Positions 54,917-62,917 of a DNA stretch of 64,000 nt are shown piece by piece. Position 1 is the stretch's first letter. Every line of letters starts with the position of its first letter. Source of the stretch: Pseudomonas anuradhapurensis (GTDB lineage Bacteria > Pseudomonadota > Gammaproteobacteria > Pseudomonadales > Pseudomonadaceae); the NCBI RefSeq assembly GCF_014269225.2, contig NZ_CP077097.1, positions 3,111,001 through 3,175,000 on the forward strand, given 5' to 3'. The notes under the pieces were generated by a model. The model worked only from the letters and a program-made list of their open reading frames with translations, was not told where the DNA came from and made no database searches. A program made the translations under genes and the position numbers.

Positions 54917-55741
54917 CTAGGTCGAACCCTGTTTAAGCCAGGCCTTCGGGCTCGCGCCAACCTTGCGCCGGAAAGTCCGGGCCAAGGCCGACGGGCTTTC
55001 ATAGCCGACCTCATCGGCAATCAGCGCAATCGGGCGCCCCTCGCGCAGGCGCTTCTGGGCCAGGCTGATGCGCCAGTTGGCCAGGTAGTCCGCCGGGGTC
55101 ATGCCCACGGTGTGGCGAAAGTGCGCGGCAAAGCTGGCCCGCGACATGCCTGAACGATCAGCCATCTGCGCCACCGACCAGTTGTGCTGTGGTTCGCTGT
55201 GGATGGCGACCAGTGCGCGCGAGAGCTGGGCGTCGGCCAGCCCGGCCATCATCCCCGAGGCAATGCTGCGGTTGGCGACGAGGTGGCGAAGCAGCTGGAT
55301 CACCATCAGCTCGAACAGGCGATTGAGCATGACATCGCGGCCACATTCGTCGCTGGAGGCTTCGGCAAACAGCCAGTCGAGGGTACCGGTCAGCATTGGC
55401 AGTTCGCGCAGTGGCTTGATGATGAAATCCGGCAAGGCCAAGGTCAGCGGGTTGTTGGCACCGCCCTCGAACTGCAAGGTGGCACAGACCAGCTCCGCCT
55501 CATCGGCTTCGGTCGCCACCAACCGGTGTGCCTGCGGGCGCACCGCCAGAATCAGGCTCGGTTCGTTCAGTTCCACAACCTGCCCGTGCTTGTCCCTGAA
55601 GGCCAGGCGGCCGGCACGCAGCAGGTGGGCGTACCCCACCCGCTGCTGCCCATCAAGGTCGGTGGTGCCGCAGAAGGCGCCCTGGTGAAAGGTGGCGGCA
55701 TGCAGGTTGAAGTGTTTGAGCAACGTCGACAATCGGTCCAT
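54917..55741 (-). CDS. AraC-family regulator with cupin ligand domain
   Basis: A 274-residue protein from the ATG at 55741. An N-terminal AraC-type cupin (LHAATFHQGAFCGTTDLDG) with a conserved 'RLVATEADEAELVCATLQFEG' style stretch is followed by two helix-turn-helix motifs (VAQMADRSGMSRASFAAHF, IALIADEVGYESPSALARTF). It belongs to the group annotated as cupin-domain AraC regulators. It faces the AhpD-like gene at 55870, its likely target, across 128 bp. Confidence 0.88.
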   Translation of the reverse strand: MDRLSTLLKHFNLHAATFHQGAFCGTTDLDGQQRVGYAHLLRAGRLAFRDKHGQVVELNEPSLILAVRPQAHRLVATEADEAELVCATLQFEGGANNPLTLALPDFIIKPLRELPMLTGTLDWLFAEASSDECGRDVMLNRLFELMVIQLLRHLVANRSIASGMMAGLADAQLSRALVAIHSEPQHNWSVAQMADRSGMSRASFAAHFRHTVGMTPADYLANWRISLAQKRLREGRPIALIADEVGYESPSALARTFRRKVGASPKAWLKQGST

Positions 55742-55869
55742 GGCACACTCGGGTTTAGACGATCTGTTGCATAATTTCGATGATCTGCAGCCGAAAGGAA
55801 AGCCCAGCTCCCTAACATTGACTCCAAGCTTGATCGACAAGCCCGTTAATCAACCCTTGGAGAATGACC

Positions 55870-56388
55870 ATGACTCGTATCGCTGCCCTCTCGCTGGACC
55901 AGGCACCTGCTGCCTCGCGCACCGCTCTGGAAGGTATCCAGAAAGGCCTCGGCTTCATCCCCAACGCCTTCCGCACCCTGGCCCACTCCCCTGCTGTATT
56001 GAACGGTTACCTGGGCCTGGCCCAAGCCCTGGGCAAAACCTCGCTGAGCGCCGCTGAACGTGAAGTGGTCGCCCTCGCCGCTTCGCAGGTGAACGGTTGC
56101 GACTACTGCCTGGCCGCGCACGCTTTCTTTGCAGGCAAAGCGGGCCTGAGCGAAGAGGCAATCAGCCAGGCCCGCAGCGGCACGCTCAGCGCCGTTGCCG
56201 CACTGGCGCGCCAGGTCACCGAAAGCCGCGGTCAGCTGAGCGACCAGCAGATTGCAGCAGCCCGTGAGTCGGGTATCGACGATGGCAAGATCGTCGAGGT
56301 GGTGGCGCAGGTGACGCTGTTAACCCTCACAAACTACCTGAACAACATCGCCATTACCGATATCGACTTCCCGCCGGCAGCACGCTAG
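55870..56388 (+). CDS. AhpD-like carboxymuconolactone-decarboxylase-family protein
   Basis: A 172-residue protein; the ATG at 55870 has GGAG at ideal spacing, an ATG two codons upstream is too close. The CMD/AhpD motif is intact: Cys77-x-x-Cys80 and His84 in NGCDYCLAAH. Family members act in peroxide or quinone reduction through the cysteine pair. Divergent from the AraC gene, followed by a terminator. Not a muconolactone enzyme by context. Confidence 0.9.
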   Translation: MTRIAALSLDQAPAASRTALEGIQKGLGFIPNAFRTLAHSPAVLNGYLGLAQALGKTSLSAAEREVVALAASQVNGCDYCLAAHAFFAGKAGLSEEAISQARSGTLSAVAALARQVTESRGQLSDQQIAAARESGIDDGKIVEVVAQVTLLTLTNYLNNIAITDIDFPPAAR

Positions 56389-56401
56389 CCAAACCACCCG
56401 A

Positions 56402-56422
56402 CGTCGCCGCTCGGCGGCGACG
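56402..56422 (+). terminator. terminator after the AhpD-like gene
   Basis: A perfect 8-bp stem CGTCGCCG / CGGCGACG with a five-base loop, 13 bases after the stop. Confidence 0.7.
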
Positions 56423-56555
56423 GCCGGGGCTGATGCAGCGTTTCAATCAGCACCATTACGGAAATGTATTTTGCGCACTAATTATTATCGCGCAACATAC
56501 CAATCAACCAGCAAGCAGATGCTGATTCCACTATCCCAGCTAACGGAGCATGACC

Positions 56556-56801
56556 ATGAACTTCAGCAAAGCAATCGCCATCGCCACCTTGACCTTCGGT
56601 GCCAGCTTCGGTGCCTTCGCCCAGACCGCCTCGCCGTACCAGTACGGCACGCACCTGGACATCGCTCAAGTCATCGCCATAGATGCCCCGGCCAACGCCA
56701 GCGGGCACACCAGCACCGCCACCCTGACCTACCGCGACAGTGACGGCAAGGTGCAGAAGGTCAGCTACCTGCGCCCGACCACCTCCGCCAACCAGAACTG
56801 A
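56556..56801 (+). CDS. DUF2790 periplasmic protein
   Basis: An 81-residue protein with a signal peptide ending GAFA-Q. The mature part (YQYGTHLDIAQVIAIDAP, ATLTYRDSDGKVQKVSYLR) matches the Pseudomonas DUF2790 family of small exported proteins. ACGGAG lies upstream of the ATG at 56556. It precedes a secreted esterase by 31 bp and is probably co-transcribed with it. Confidence 0.85.
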   Translation: MNFSKAIAIATLTFGASFGAFAQTASPYQYGTHLDIAQVIAIDAPANASGHTSTATLTYRDSDGKVQKVSYLRPTTSANQN

Positions 56802-56832
56802 TCACCTTACCCAGCGCCCCAGGAGCTTGACC

Positions 56833-57849
56833 ATGAAACTCTCCCGCCCCCTCGCCGTCGGCCTGCTTGCGCTCGCCGTCAACAGTGCCTTCGCCGCCGG
56901 TAGCCCCGGTGTGGAAAGCACTACCCAGGCTTTCCTTCAGGCCCTTGAAGCCGGTGGCGGCAAACCGCTGGAAACCCTGGCGCCGAAAGACGCGCGTGCC
57001 GTGCTCACTGGCGCCCAGGCCAGCGTGAAGGTCGACGTTGCCGGCACCCAGGTCGAGCGCCGCACTATTGCGGTCGACGGCCAGGCCCTGGAGATCCGCG
57101 TGGTACGCCCACAGGGGGCGCAAGGCGAGTTGCCGGTGTTCATGTTCTTCCATGGCGGTGGCTGGGTGCTGGGTGACTACCCGACCCACGAACGCCTGAT
57201 CCACGACCTGGTGCTCGGCTCCGGTGCGGCGGCGGTGTACGTCGACTACACCCCGTCACCGGAAGCGAAGTTCCCCACCGCCATCAACCAGGCCTACGCC
57301 GCCACCCGCTGGGTTGCCGAAAACGGCAAGCAGATTGGCGTCGATGGCAGCCGTCTGGCGGTGGTAGGCAACAGCGTTGGTGGCAATATGGCAGCGGTTG
57401 TCGCGCTCAAGGCCAAGGAGGCCGGCACGCCGAAGCTGCGCTTCCAGGCCCTGCTGTGGCCGGTGACCGACGCCAACTTCAACAACGGCTCGTACAACCA
57501 GTTCGCCGACGGCCATTTCCTGACGCGCAACATGATGCAGTGGTTCTGGGACAGCTATACCAGCGACCCCAGGCAGCGTGACGACATCCATGCCTCGCCG
57601 CTGCGCGCCAGCCTGGAGCAGTTGAAAGGCCTGCCGCCCGCGCTGGTCCAGACTGCCGAGATGGATGTGCTGCGCGACGAAGGCGAAGCCTACGCGCGCA
57701 AGCTGGGCGCTGCCGGTGTCCCGGTGACCGCCGTGCGCTACAACGGCATGATCCATGACTTCGGCCTGCTCAACGTGCTCGGCCAGGTGCCCGGTACGCG
57801 CAGTGCGATGGACCAGGCGGCCCAGGCGATCAGACAGCACCTGCAGTGA
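56833..57849 (+). CDS. exported alpha/beta-hydrolase (hormone-sensitive lipase-like esterase)
   Basis: A 338-residue protein with a signal peptide (LLALAVNSAFA). The HSL-family oxyanion motif HGGGW, the nucleophile motif GNSVGGN (Ser within GxSxG), an Asp in EMDVLRDEGE and a C-terminal His (GMIHDFGLL) form the expected triad. AGGAG lies before the ATG. It probably hydrolyses short esters in the periplasm. No partner besides the DUF2790 gene. Confidence 0.9.
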   Translation: MKLSRPLAVGLLALAVNSAFAAGSPGVESTTQAFLQALEAGGGKPLETLAPKDARAVLTGAQASVKVDVAGTQVERRTIAVDGQALEIRVVRPQGAQGELPVFMFFHGGGWVLGDYPTHERLIHDLVLGSGAAAVYVDYTPSPEAKFPTAINQAYAATRWVAENGKQIGVDGSRLAVVGNSVGGNMAAVVALKAKEAGTPKLRFQALLWPVTDANFNNGSYNQFADGHFLTRNMMQWFWDSYTSDPRQRDDIHASPLRASLEQLKGLPPALVQTAEMDVLRDEGEAYARKLGAAGVPVTAVRYNGMIHDFGLLNVLGQVPGTRSAMDQAAQAIRQHLQ

Positions 57850-57930
57850 TCGGGGTTGCGGCTTACTGACATCTTCCTGGGATCGTAGCGCGGCGTGGAT
57901 TCGGATGTGTTCGCCTAACGGTATGTAGCG

Positions 57931-58195
57931 CCTATGAGATCGAGCGCCGCCCGCGCGGCGCATCGCGGATAAATCCGCTCCTACATTTTGTTGCAACGTG
58001 CCGAACCTGTTACGCCATGGTTGCCTGCCTTGGTGCATGTCTCAAGGCATGCGAGGCGGCATCGATGCCCCCCAAACATCCCGTCGTGCCAACAAGGCTG
58101 ACAACCGTGGCCTCACAGGCATGGCCACGTTGCAACAAAATGTAGGAGCGGATTTATCCGCGATGCGCCGCGCGGGCGGCGCTCGATCTCATAGG
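57931..58195. repeat. perfect 70-bp inverted repeat with REP-like core
   Basis: 57931-58000 and 58126-58195 are exact reverse complements over 70 bases, around a 125-bp spacer. Each arm contains a GCGGATAAATCCGC core with the outward TAGGAGCGG, like the single unit at 1642. Absence of any mismatch suggests recent duplication or gene conversion. Confidence 0.9.
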
Positions 58196-58280
58196 CAACG
58201 AAGATCTTCAGGCAAACACATCATCCACCACGCAAGCCCCAAGGCAGGACAGTCCGCTACGGGTCGTAAGCAGCCTTCCG

Positions 58281-58314
58281 CGACTGGCCGCTTTCGACCC
58301 ATTGCGGCCATTCG
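58281..58314. repeat. dispersed 34-bp repeat, copy 1
   Basis: CGACTGGCCGCTTTCGACCC and the following bases form the inverted counterpart of 62326-62359, with 31 of 34 positions matching. The pair flanks the AhpD-like / MocR / GNAT / reductase cluster. Confidence 0.75.
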
Positions 58315-58350
58315 CGGAGGCCAATAAACGGCCTATTGCCCCCCTTCGAC

Positions 58351-58366
58351 CCTATCGCTCGATAGG
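58351..58366. promoter_or_regulatory. palindrome upstream of the second AhpD-like gene
   Basis: CCTATCG-CT-CGATAGG is a perfect 7-bp inverted repeat 127 bases before the start codon at 58493. It could be an operator, or a minor hairpin. Confidence 0.35.
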
Positions 58367-58492
58367 TGATCATGGCGCACTTCGATACAGATATGGCCTA
58401 GTTCGAAGCTACCATTTTGGCCCTGTGGGGCTATTCCAAGCGTTGCTACAGTGGGCTCCAACAACCATCCACCCACTACGAGCAACTACCCC

Positions 58493-58972
58493 ATGAACAA
58501 CCGCCTTGATTACTTCAAACTGTCTCCCCAAGCGTCCAATAAACTGGTGGAGCTCACCCTGCAACTGAGCAAGAAGCCGCTACTGGCCGATCTTGCCCAC
58601 CTGATCATGTTGCGCGCTTCGCAGCTCAACGGCTGTTCGTTCTGCGTGGATATGCATGTGAAAGAGGCCAAGATCCATGGCGAGCGCGAGCTGCGTCTTC
58701 ACCACGTGGCCGTCTGGCGTGAGTCACAGCTGTTTTCGCCAGCAGAGCGGGCGGCGCTGGAGTGGACTGAAGCCCTGACCCAACTGCCGCCTCATGGTAT
58801 CTCCAACAGCCTGTATGCGAGGGCGCGTGAGCAGTTTTCCGAGCAGGAGCTGTCGGATTTGTCGTTCCTAATCGTCGCCATCAATGGCTGGAATCGCCTC
58901 AATGTGGCTTTCCAGGCGATCCCGGGCTCGTCCGATGAACTCTTCGGCCTGAACAAGGCCAACCTCAACTGA
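58493..58972 (+). CDS. AhpD-like alkylhydroperoxidase-family protein (second copy)
   Basis: A 159-residue protein from the ATG at 58493. The motif NGCSFCVDMHVKEAK carries Cys48, Cys51 and His55. LFSPAERAALEWTEALT and AINGWNRLNVAF are typical of the YnjA/AhpD-like branch. Its product resembles the 61782 protein more than the 55870 one. The stop overlaps that of the convergent MocR gene by eight bases. Confidence 0.9.
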   Translation: MNNRLDYFKLSPQASNKLVELTLQLSKKPLLADLAHLIMLRASQLNGCSFCVDMHVKEAKIHGERELRLHHVAVWRESQLFSPAERAALEWTEALTQLPPHGISNSLYARAREQFSEQELSDLSFLIVAINGWNRLNVAFQAIPGSSDELFGLNKANLN

Positions 58973-60401
58973 GTAACTTGCTGATCAACGCGCCAAGCTG
59001 CTCGCCTGGAGCAGTCGTGGCGCAGTTGGTAAAACTCAGGAGCAGACCTGACTGACGCTGCGATGAGGCAGCCCAGCGCGACAACGCTTGTACCGACATG
59101 CCCCTCGCCAGCACCTGCTCGGCCAGGGCGGTGTCGCTTACGTCCTCCGGTAAACGCAGTACCAGGTGCATACCGCCTGGCGAGCGTTCCACCTGCATAC
59201 CCTTCGGCAAACTCCGCTCCAGTGCTTCGATGGTCAATGCCCGTCGCTCGTTGTAGAGGCGGCGCATGCGTTGGATATGCCGAGCGAAGTGTCCCTCGGC
59301 AACGAACTCCGCCACCAAAGCCTGGGTAATTGACGGTGACCCGGCAGCAAACAAGGCCCGTCCGACGCGCTCGAACGCTGCCACCTGCGCCTGCGGCACC
59401 ACCAGATAAGCCAGGCGAATACCGGGAAACAGCACCTTGCTGAAGGTGCCGGCATACAGCACGCGCCCATGGCGATCCAAGCTGGCCAGCGCTGGAAGTG
59501 GACGGCTGACGTAGCGGTACTCGCCGTCGTAATCGTCCTCGACAATCCAGCCACCGGTGCGGGCAGCCCAATCGAGTAGCAGTTGTCGGCGTGGCAGCGA
59601 CAGTGCCATCGACAGCGGGCTCTGATGCCCTGGTGTCACCATGACAACCTGAGCAGCCCGAGAACCCGCGATGGCGTGTTCTACGTTCATGCCTTCTGCA
59701 TCAACCGGCACCGCTTCCAGGTCCAGGCCGAACTGGCGAAGCACCTGGCGCGTAGTGGGATAGCCCGGGTCTTCCACCCAGGCGCACTCGCCTGGCTGCA
59801 ACAGGGTATGTGCGACTAAGGACAGGCTATTGCGCCAACCGCTGGTGATAAACACCTGATGGGCACCACAATCGATACCTCGGGACACCTGCAGATACGA
59901 AGCAATGGCGCTGCGCAACGCTGCCAGGCCGTGGGGTGCTGGATAGTCCAGATCTCCCAGACGCATCCCACGGAGATACCGAGCACCGAGACGCGCCCAT
60001 ATCTTGCGCGGAAATGCATCCAGCGCCGGTACCCCCATCTGGAACGGCAACAGCTGCGGTGGACGCCAGAGCGAATCAGGCGCGTCTTCGATCACTTGGC
60101 TGCTGACTGGCAATACGGTGGCCGCTGACACAGGCTTCTGCAGTTCAGGATTGATTACGGTGCCTTTCTGCCCGAGCGCCAGGAGGTACCCTTCGCTGGC
60201 CATCAGCGAATAGGCCAGTTCGACGGTGCCACGTGCCACCCCCAGCTCCTTAGCCATGGCGCGCGCCGACGGCAAGCGGTCACCGGGGGACAACGTGCCA
60301 GCGGCAACGGCGGCCAGCACGCGGTCGTACAGTTGACGATAAAGGGGCAAGGCGGACTGCTCTTCCAAGGGAGCAAAAGGCGGCTTGGGGGAGGTCATCA
60401 T
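58965..60401 (-). CDS. MocR/PdxR-type regulator
   Basis: A 478-residue fusion of a GntR winged helix (LYRQLYDRVLAAVAAGTLSP, LGVARGTVELAYSLM) with an aminotransferase-like domain; the PLP lysine is Lys322 in YAGTFSKVLFPG and the Asp in VEDDYDGEYRY is present. It is divergent from the GNAT / FMN reductase / AhpD-like gene group across a 90-bp region with direct repeats, so those genes are its probable targets. Confidence 0.92.
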   Translation of the reverse strand: MMTSPKPPFAPLEEQSALPLYRQLYDRVLAAVAAGTLSPGDRLPSARAMAKELGVARGTVELAYSLMASEGYLLALGQKGTVINPELQKPVSAATVLPVSSQVIEDAPDSLWRPPQLLPFQMGVPALDAFPRKIWARLGARYLRGMRLGDLDYPAPHGLAALRSAIASYLQVSRGIDCGAHQVFITSGWRNSLSLVAHTLLQPGECAWVEDPGYPTTRQVLRQFGLDLEAVPVDAEGMNVEHAIAGSRAAQVVMVTPGHQSPLSMALSLPRRQLLLDWAARTGGWIVEDDYDGEYRYVSRPLPALASLDRHGRVLYAGTFSKVLFPGIRLAYLVVPQAQVAAFERVGRALFAAGSPSITQALVAEFVAEGHFARHIQRMRRLYNERRALTIEALERSLPKGMQVERSPGGMHLVLRLPEDVSDTALAEQVLARGMSVQALSRWAASSQRQSGLLLSFTNCATTAPGEQLGALISKLLS

Positions 60402-60425
60402 GGCCTAGTTCATATCCCATTTCTT

Positions 60426-60446
60426 GGATCAATCAAGTGGGTCAAT
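60426..60446. promoter_or_regulatory. direct repeat, candidate MocR operator
   Basis: GGATCAAT and GGGTCAAT are direct repeats 13 bases apart in the short region between the divergent MocR and GNAT genes. Direct repeats are the common form of MocR/PdxR sites. Confidence 0.45.
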
Positions 60447-60491
60447 GGTAGTCCAATATAGCTCCATCACCTACTGATGAGGGCACCTCCC

Positions 60492-60974
60492 ATGAAATTC
60501 CCTTTGCTTAACTTCATACCCAGCGTGCTCGACCTGGCCGATACCGCCCTGCGTCCCTTGGACAGCACCCATGACCTGTGCAGCGCATTCCCGGTAATGC
60601 AGCAATTGCGCCCTCATCTGACGAGCGAAGCCGACTTCGTCAGCCGCATCGAGCGTATGCGCCTTGAAGGCTATCGCCTGATTGGCGCTTATGACGCAGG
60701 CGTTCTTGTAGCACTGGCTAGTTACCGCTTTCAGGAAAACCTGGTCTACGGCGCATTCCTGTATGTCGATGACCTTGTAACCGCCGAGGCTCAGCGGGGT
60801 GGCCAGTGGGGATCGCGCTTATTGCAAGCTTTGGAACGACTGGCGCGCGCCAGCGGTTGTGCACGCCTGGTGCTCGACACGGGTTTGGCCAACGCCCGCG
60901 CGCAACGTTTCTACTTCCGTGAAGGCCTGTTGACGGGTGCACTGCGCTTTCAAAAACAGTTCGATACGCCATAA
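60492..60974 (+). CDS. GNAT-family N-acetyltransferase
   Basis: A 160-residue protein from the ATG at 60492 (GAGGG upstream; an ATG at 60477 is an alternative). The acetyl-CoA loop (VTAEAQRGGQWGSRLLQALE, a variant of Q/RxxGxG/A) and the GLANARAQRFYFREGL segment are typical. Substrate unknown. First gene of the group divergent from the MocR gene. Confidence 0.87.
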   Translation: MKFPLLNFIPSVLDLADTALRPLDSTHDLCSAFPVMQQLRPHLTSEADFVSRIERMRLEGYRLIGAYDAGVLVALASYRFQENLVYGAFLYVDDLVTAEAQRGGQWGSRLLQALERLARASGCARLVLDTGLANARAQRFYFREGLLTGALRFQKQFDTP

Positions 60975-61004
60975 CCCGCATGCACATCCAAGAAGGCAGA
61001 CCTC

Positions 61005-61670
61005 ATGACATCGTCCCAACAGCCACTTGCTCCTTTGCGCATTCTTCGACTGGTCACCAGCCCCAATGCAGAGGCTTCGGAAAGTCTGAAGCTGTCCCAG
61101 CAGATCCTGTTCGCCTTGGCCACCGAGGCCGGCAGAAGGGGTATCCAGTTGACCGATTTAGACCTCAACACCGTGGCCCCAGTCGATGCCCCTTACGCCC
61201 AGGCATTAGCGAATCAACGCGTAGTCACGGCAAGTGGGCGGGACAGTACGTTGAGCCGTTCCAACGAATTGATCGACCAACTGCAAGCATGCGACGTACT
61301 GGTGATTGCCACGCCGATGCACAACTACAGCGTGCCCGCTCCACTCAAGATGTGGATCGACCACGTGGTACGCGTGGGCAAAACGTTTGTGGGCACCGCC
61401 AAAGGCAAAGTCGGAAATCTGACGGATCGTCCGGTTTACGTCGCAATCGCTAGCGGGGGCTACATCAACGGCCCACAGGCCCGTCAACCGGACTTTCTGC
61501 GCCCCTACCTGTCCGCCGTCCTTGCCACCATCGGTCTCACTCAGGTGCATTACTTCACCGTTGAGGGTACCGCCAAGGGGGGGGAGTCACTGAATACTGG
61601 AAGGGCAACAGGGTACGGTGATGTGCGGGCGTACTTTGTTAGGCATAGCCGTCGAGTGGATCAAGTCTAA
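61005..61670 (+). CDS. FMN-dependent NAD(P)H azoreductase/quinone reductase
   Basis: A 221-residue flavodoxin-like protein of the AzoR family. TSPNAEASESLKLSQQI at the start, VIATPMHNYSVPAPLKMWID (flavin site) and GYINGPQARQPDFLRPYL are characteristic. It reduces quinones or azo compounds by two electrons, limiting redox cycling. It follows the GNAT gene by 30 bp. Confidence 0.9.
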   Translation: MTSSQQPLAPLRILRLVTSPNAEASESLKLSQQILFALATEAGRRGIQLTDLDLNTVAPVDAPYAQALANQRVVTASGRDSTLSRSNELIDQLQACDVLVIATPMHNYSVPAPLKMWIDHVVRVGKTFVGTAKGKVGNLTDRPVYVAIASGGYINGPQARQPDFLRPYLSAVLATIGLTQVHYFTVEGTAKGGESLNTGRATGYGDVRAYFVRHSRRVDQV

Positions 61671-61781
61671 AGTCCGCTTCAGGCCCGACATCTACTCCAA
61701 GTGTTTAGGTTTGCATCTCAACTGGGCCGTATGCCAACAAGCGGCCACGCTCTTCATCGCTCATACAAAGGAAAAGAAATC

Positions 61782-62231
61782 ATGAATCGTCTCAATTGGT
61801 TTGAAGCTTCGCCTGGTGCAGCTAAGGCCCTCGGCGGCGTGCATCATTTCGTGACCACCGCGACAAATTTGCCAGCCTCGTTGATCCACCTCGTGTTTCT
61901 CAGGGTGTCTCAAATCAACGGCTGCGCTCATTGCATTGATCTTCACTCACGCGATCTGATCAAAGCAGGTATGTCAGTGGACAAGGTGCTGTTAGTGCCG
62001 GTATGGCATGAAGCGCAATATTTGTTCTCGGATCAGGAGCGCTCAGCACTGGCTTGGGCGGAAGAAGTCACCAGGGTAAGCGAGACACAGGTATCCGACC
62101 AAGCTTATGCAGCCGCATCGGCGATGTTTGTTGAAAAGGATCTTGTTGACCTGACAGCGGCGATTGCCGCAATGAATGCGTTCAACCGTATGGGCGTCAG
62201 CTTCCGACTCAAACCTGCGGCTAGGGCTTGA
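61782..62231 (+). CDS. AhpD-like alkylhydroperoxidase-family protein (third copy)
   Basis: A 149-residue protein from the ATG at 61782 (AAAGGAAAAG upstream). Motif NGCAHCIDLHSRDL has Cys48, Cys51 and His55. It aligns closely with the 58493 product, including residue positions of the active site. It appears co-transcribed with the FMN reductase after a 111-bp gap. Confidence 0.9.
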   Translation: MNRLNWFEASPGAAKALGGVHHFVTTATNLPASLIHLVFLRVSQINGCAHCIDLHSRDLIKAGMSVDKVLLVPVWHEAQYLFSDQERSALAWAEEVTRVSETQVSDQAYAAASAMFVEKDLVDLTAAIAAMNAFNRMGVSFRLKPAARA

Positions 62232-62325
62232 TGACCTAGTGACTCGGCCTGGAGAGGTAATACTTCGGAGACGGCACCTCGCTCCTATCGCGTACCGTCT
62301 GCTTCAGGCCAATTGCTGCCCTTTC

Positions 62326-62359
62326 CGAACGACCGCTATGGGTCGAAAGCGGCCAGTCG
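62326..62359. repeat. dispersed 34-bp repeat, copy 2 (inverted)
   Basis: CGAACGACCGCTATGGGTCG and on; inverted relative to 58281-58314. It lies in the 229-bp gap after the third AhpD-like gene, otherwise empty. Confidence 0.75.
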
Positions 62360-62460
62360 CAAAGAAACGGCCAGCGATTTTACGGCTTCGCTATCCATTG
62401 CCGACTAATTGCTGCAGCCTACCTCCAGATGCTGAACATCCGCCCCAGGAGCTGTGGTAA

Positions 62461-62820
62461 ATGGAAGAAATGGAAAAAATCGTCGCTCCAGGCGGCAGAT
62501 TCGAAGTCAGGGTCGCCGCCTGGGAAGCGCGCAACAGCCAATGGGTGTATGTGCCCTCCCTCTTTGATACGCACACCCAGGCGGTCATTTTTGCATTCAC
62601 CAACCCGCATTGGTCCATGGATCAGGCCACCTGGCGCAGTGATGCGACGGTTCATTTCGTGCTCCGGAAATTTCCGGGCGATCACCTCCCGGCGACACTG
62701 GAGCTCTTGGTGAATTGCGCCAATCAGACTGCGGCCGTGGGGGCAGGCGCCGAATACAGGCTTGCCGAGATCGAGCAGGCACTGGAGGCCGCATTCGAGA
62801 AAAAACCCAGTGCGTCCTGA
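62461..62820 (+). CDS. hypothetical protein
   Basis: A 119-residue soluble protein without a recognised family. The text (RFEVRVAAWEARNSQWVYVP, WSMDQATWRSDATVHFVLRK) is protein-like and aromatic-rich, suggesting a beta-sheet fold. No clear ribosome-binding site in the preceding bases; an ATG at 62470 is an alternative. Followed by a terminator. Confidence 0.6.
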   Translation: MEEMEKIVAPGGRFEVRVAAWEARNSQWVYVPSLFDTHTQAVIFAFTNPHWSMDQATWRSDATVHFVLRKFPGDHLPATLELLVNCANQTAAVGAGAEYRLAEIEQALEAAFEKKPSAS

Positions 62821-62878
62821 GGATCGATCGGTCATCCCATCGGCCTTGCTCGCGCGCCCCCTGTAAGGCGATTGAACA

Positions 62879-62897
62879 CCCGTGGGAAAGCCACGGG
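62879..62897. terminator. terminator between convergent genes
   Basis: A perfect 7-bp stem CCCGTGG / CCACGGG with loop GAAAG, followed on the plus strand by GGTTAAC. Confidence 0.7.
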
Positions 62898-62917
62898 GGT
62901 TAACACGCGCCCCTTGC

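Larger units (their letters stand above)
57850..58492. other. 643-bp intergenic region with long inverted repeat and small palindrome
   Basis: No supported gene. It contains the perfect 70-bp inverted repeat, one copy of a dispersed repeat and the palindrome at 58351, all listed separately. A short frame inside the repeat is shadow sequence. Confidence 0.6.
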
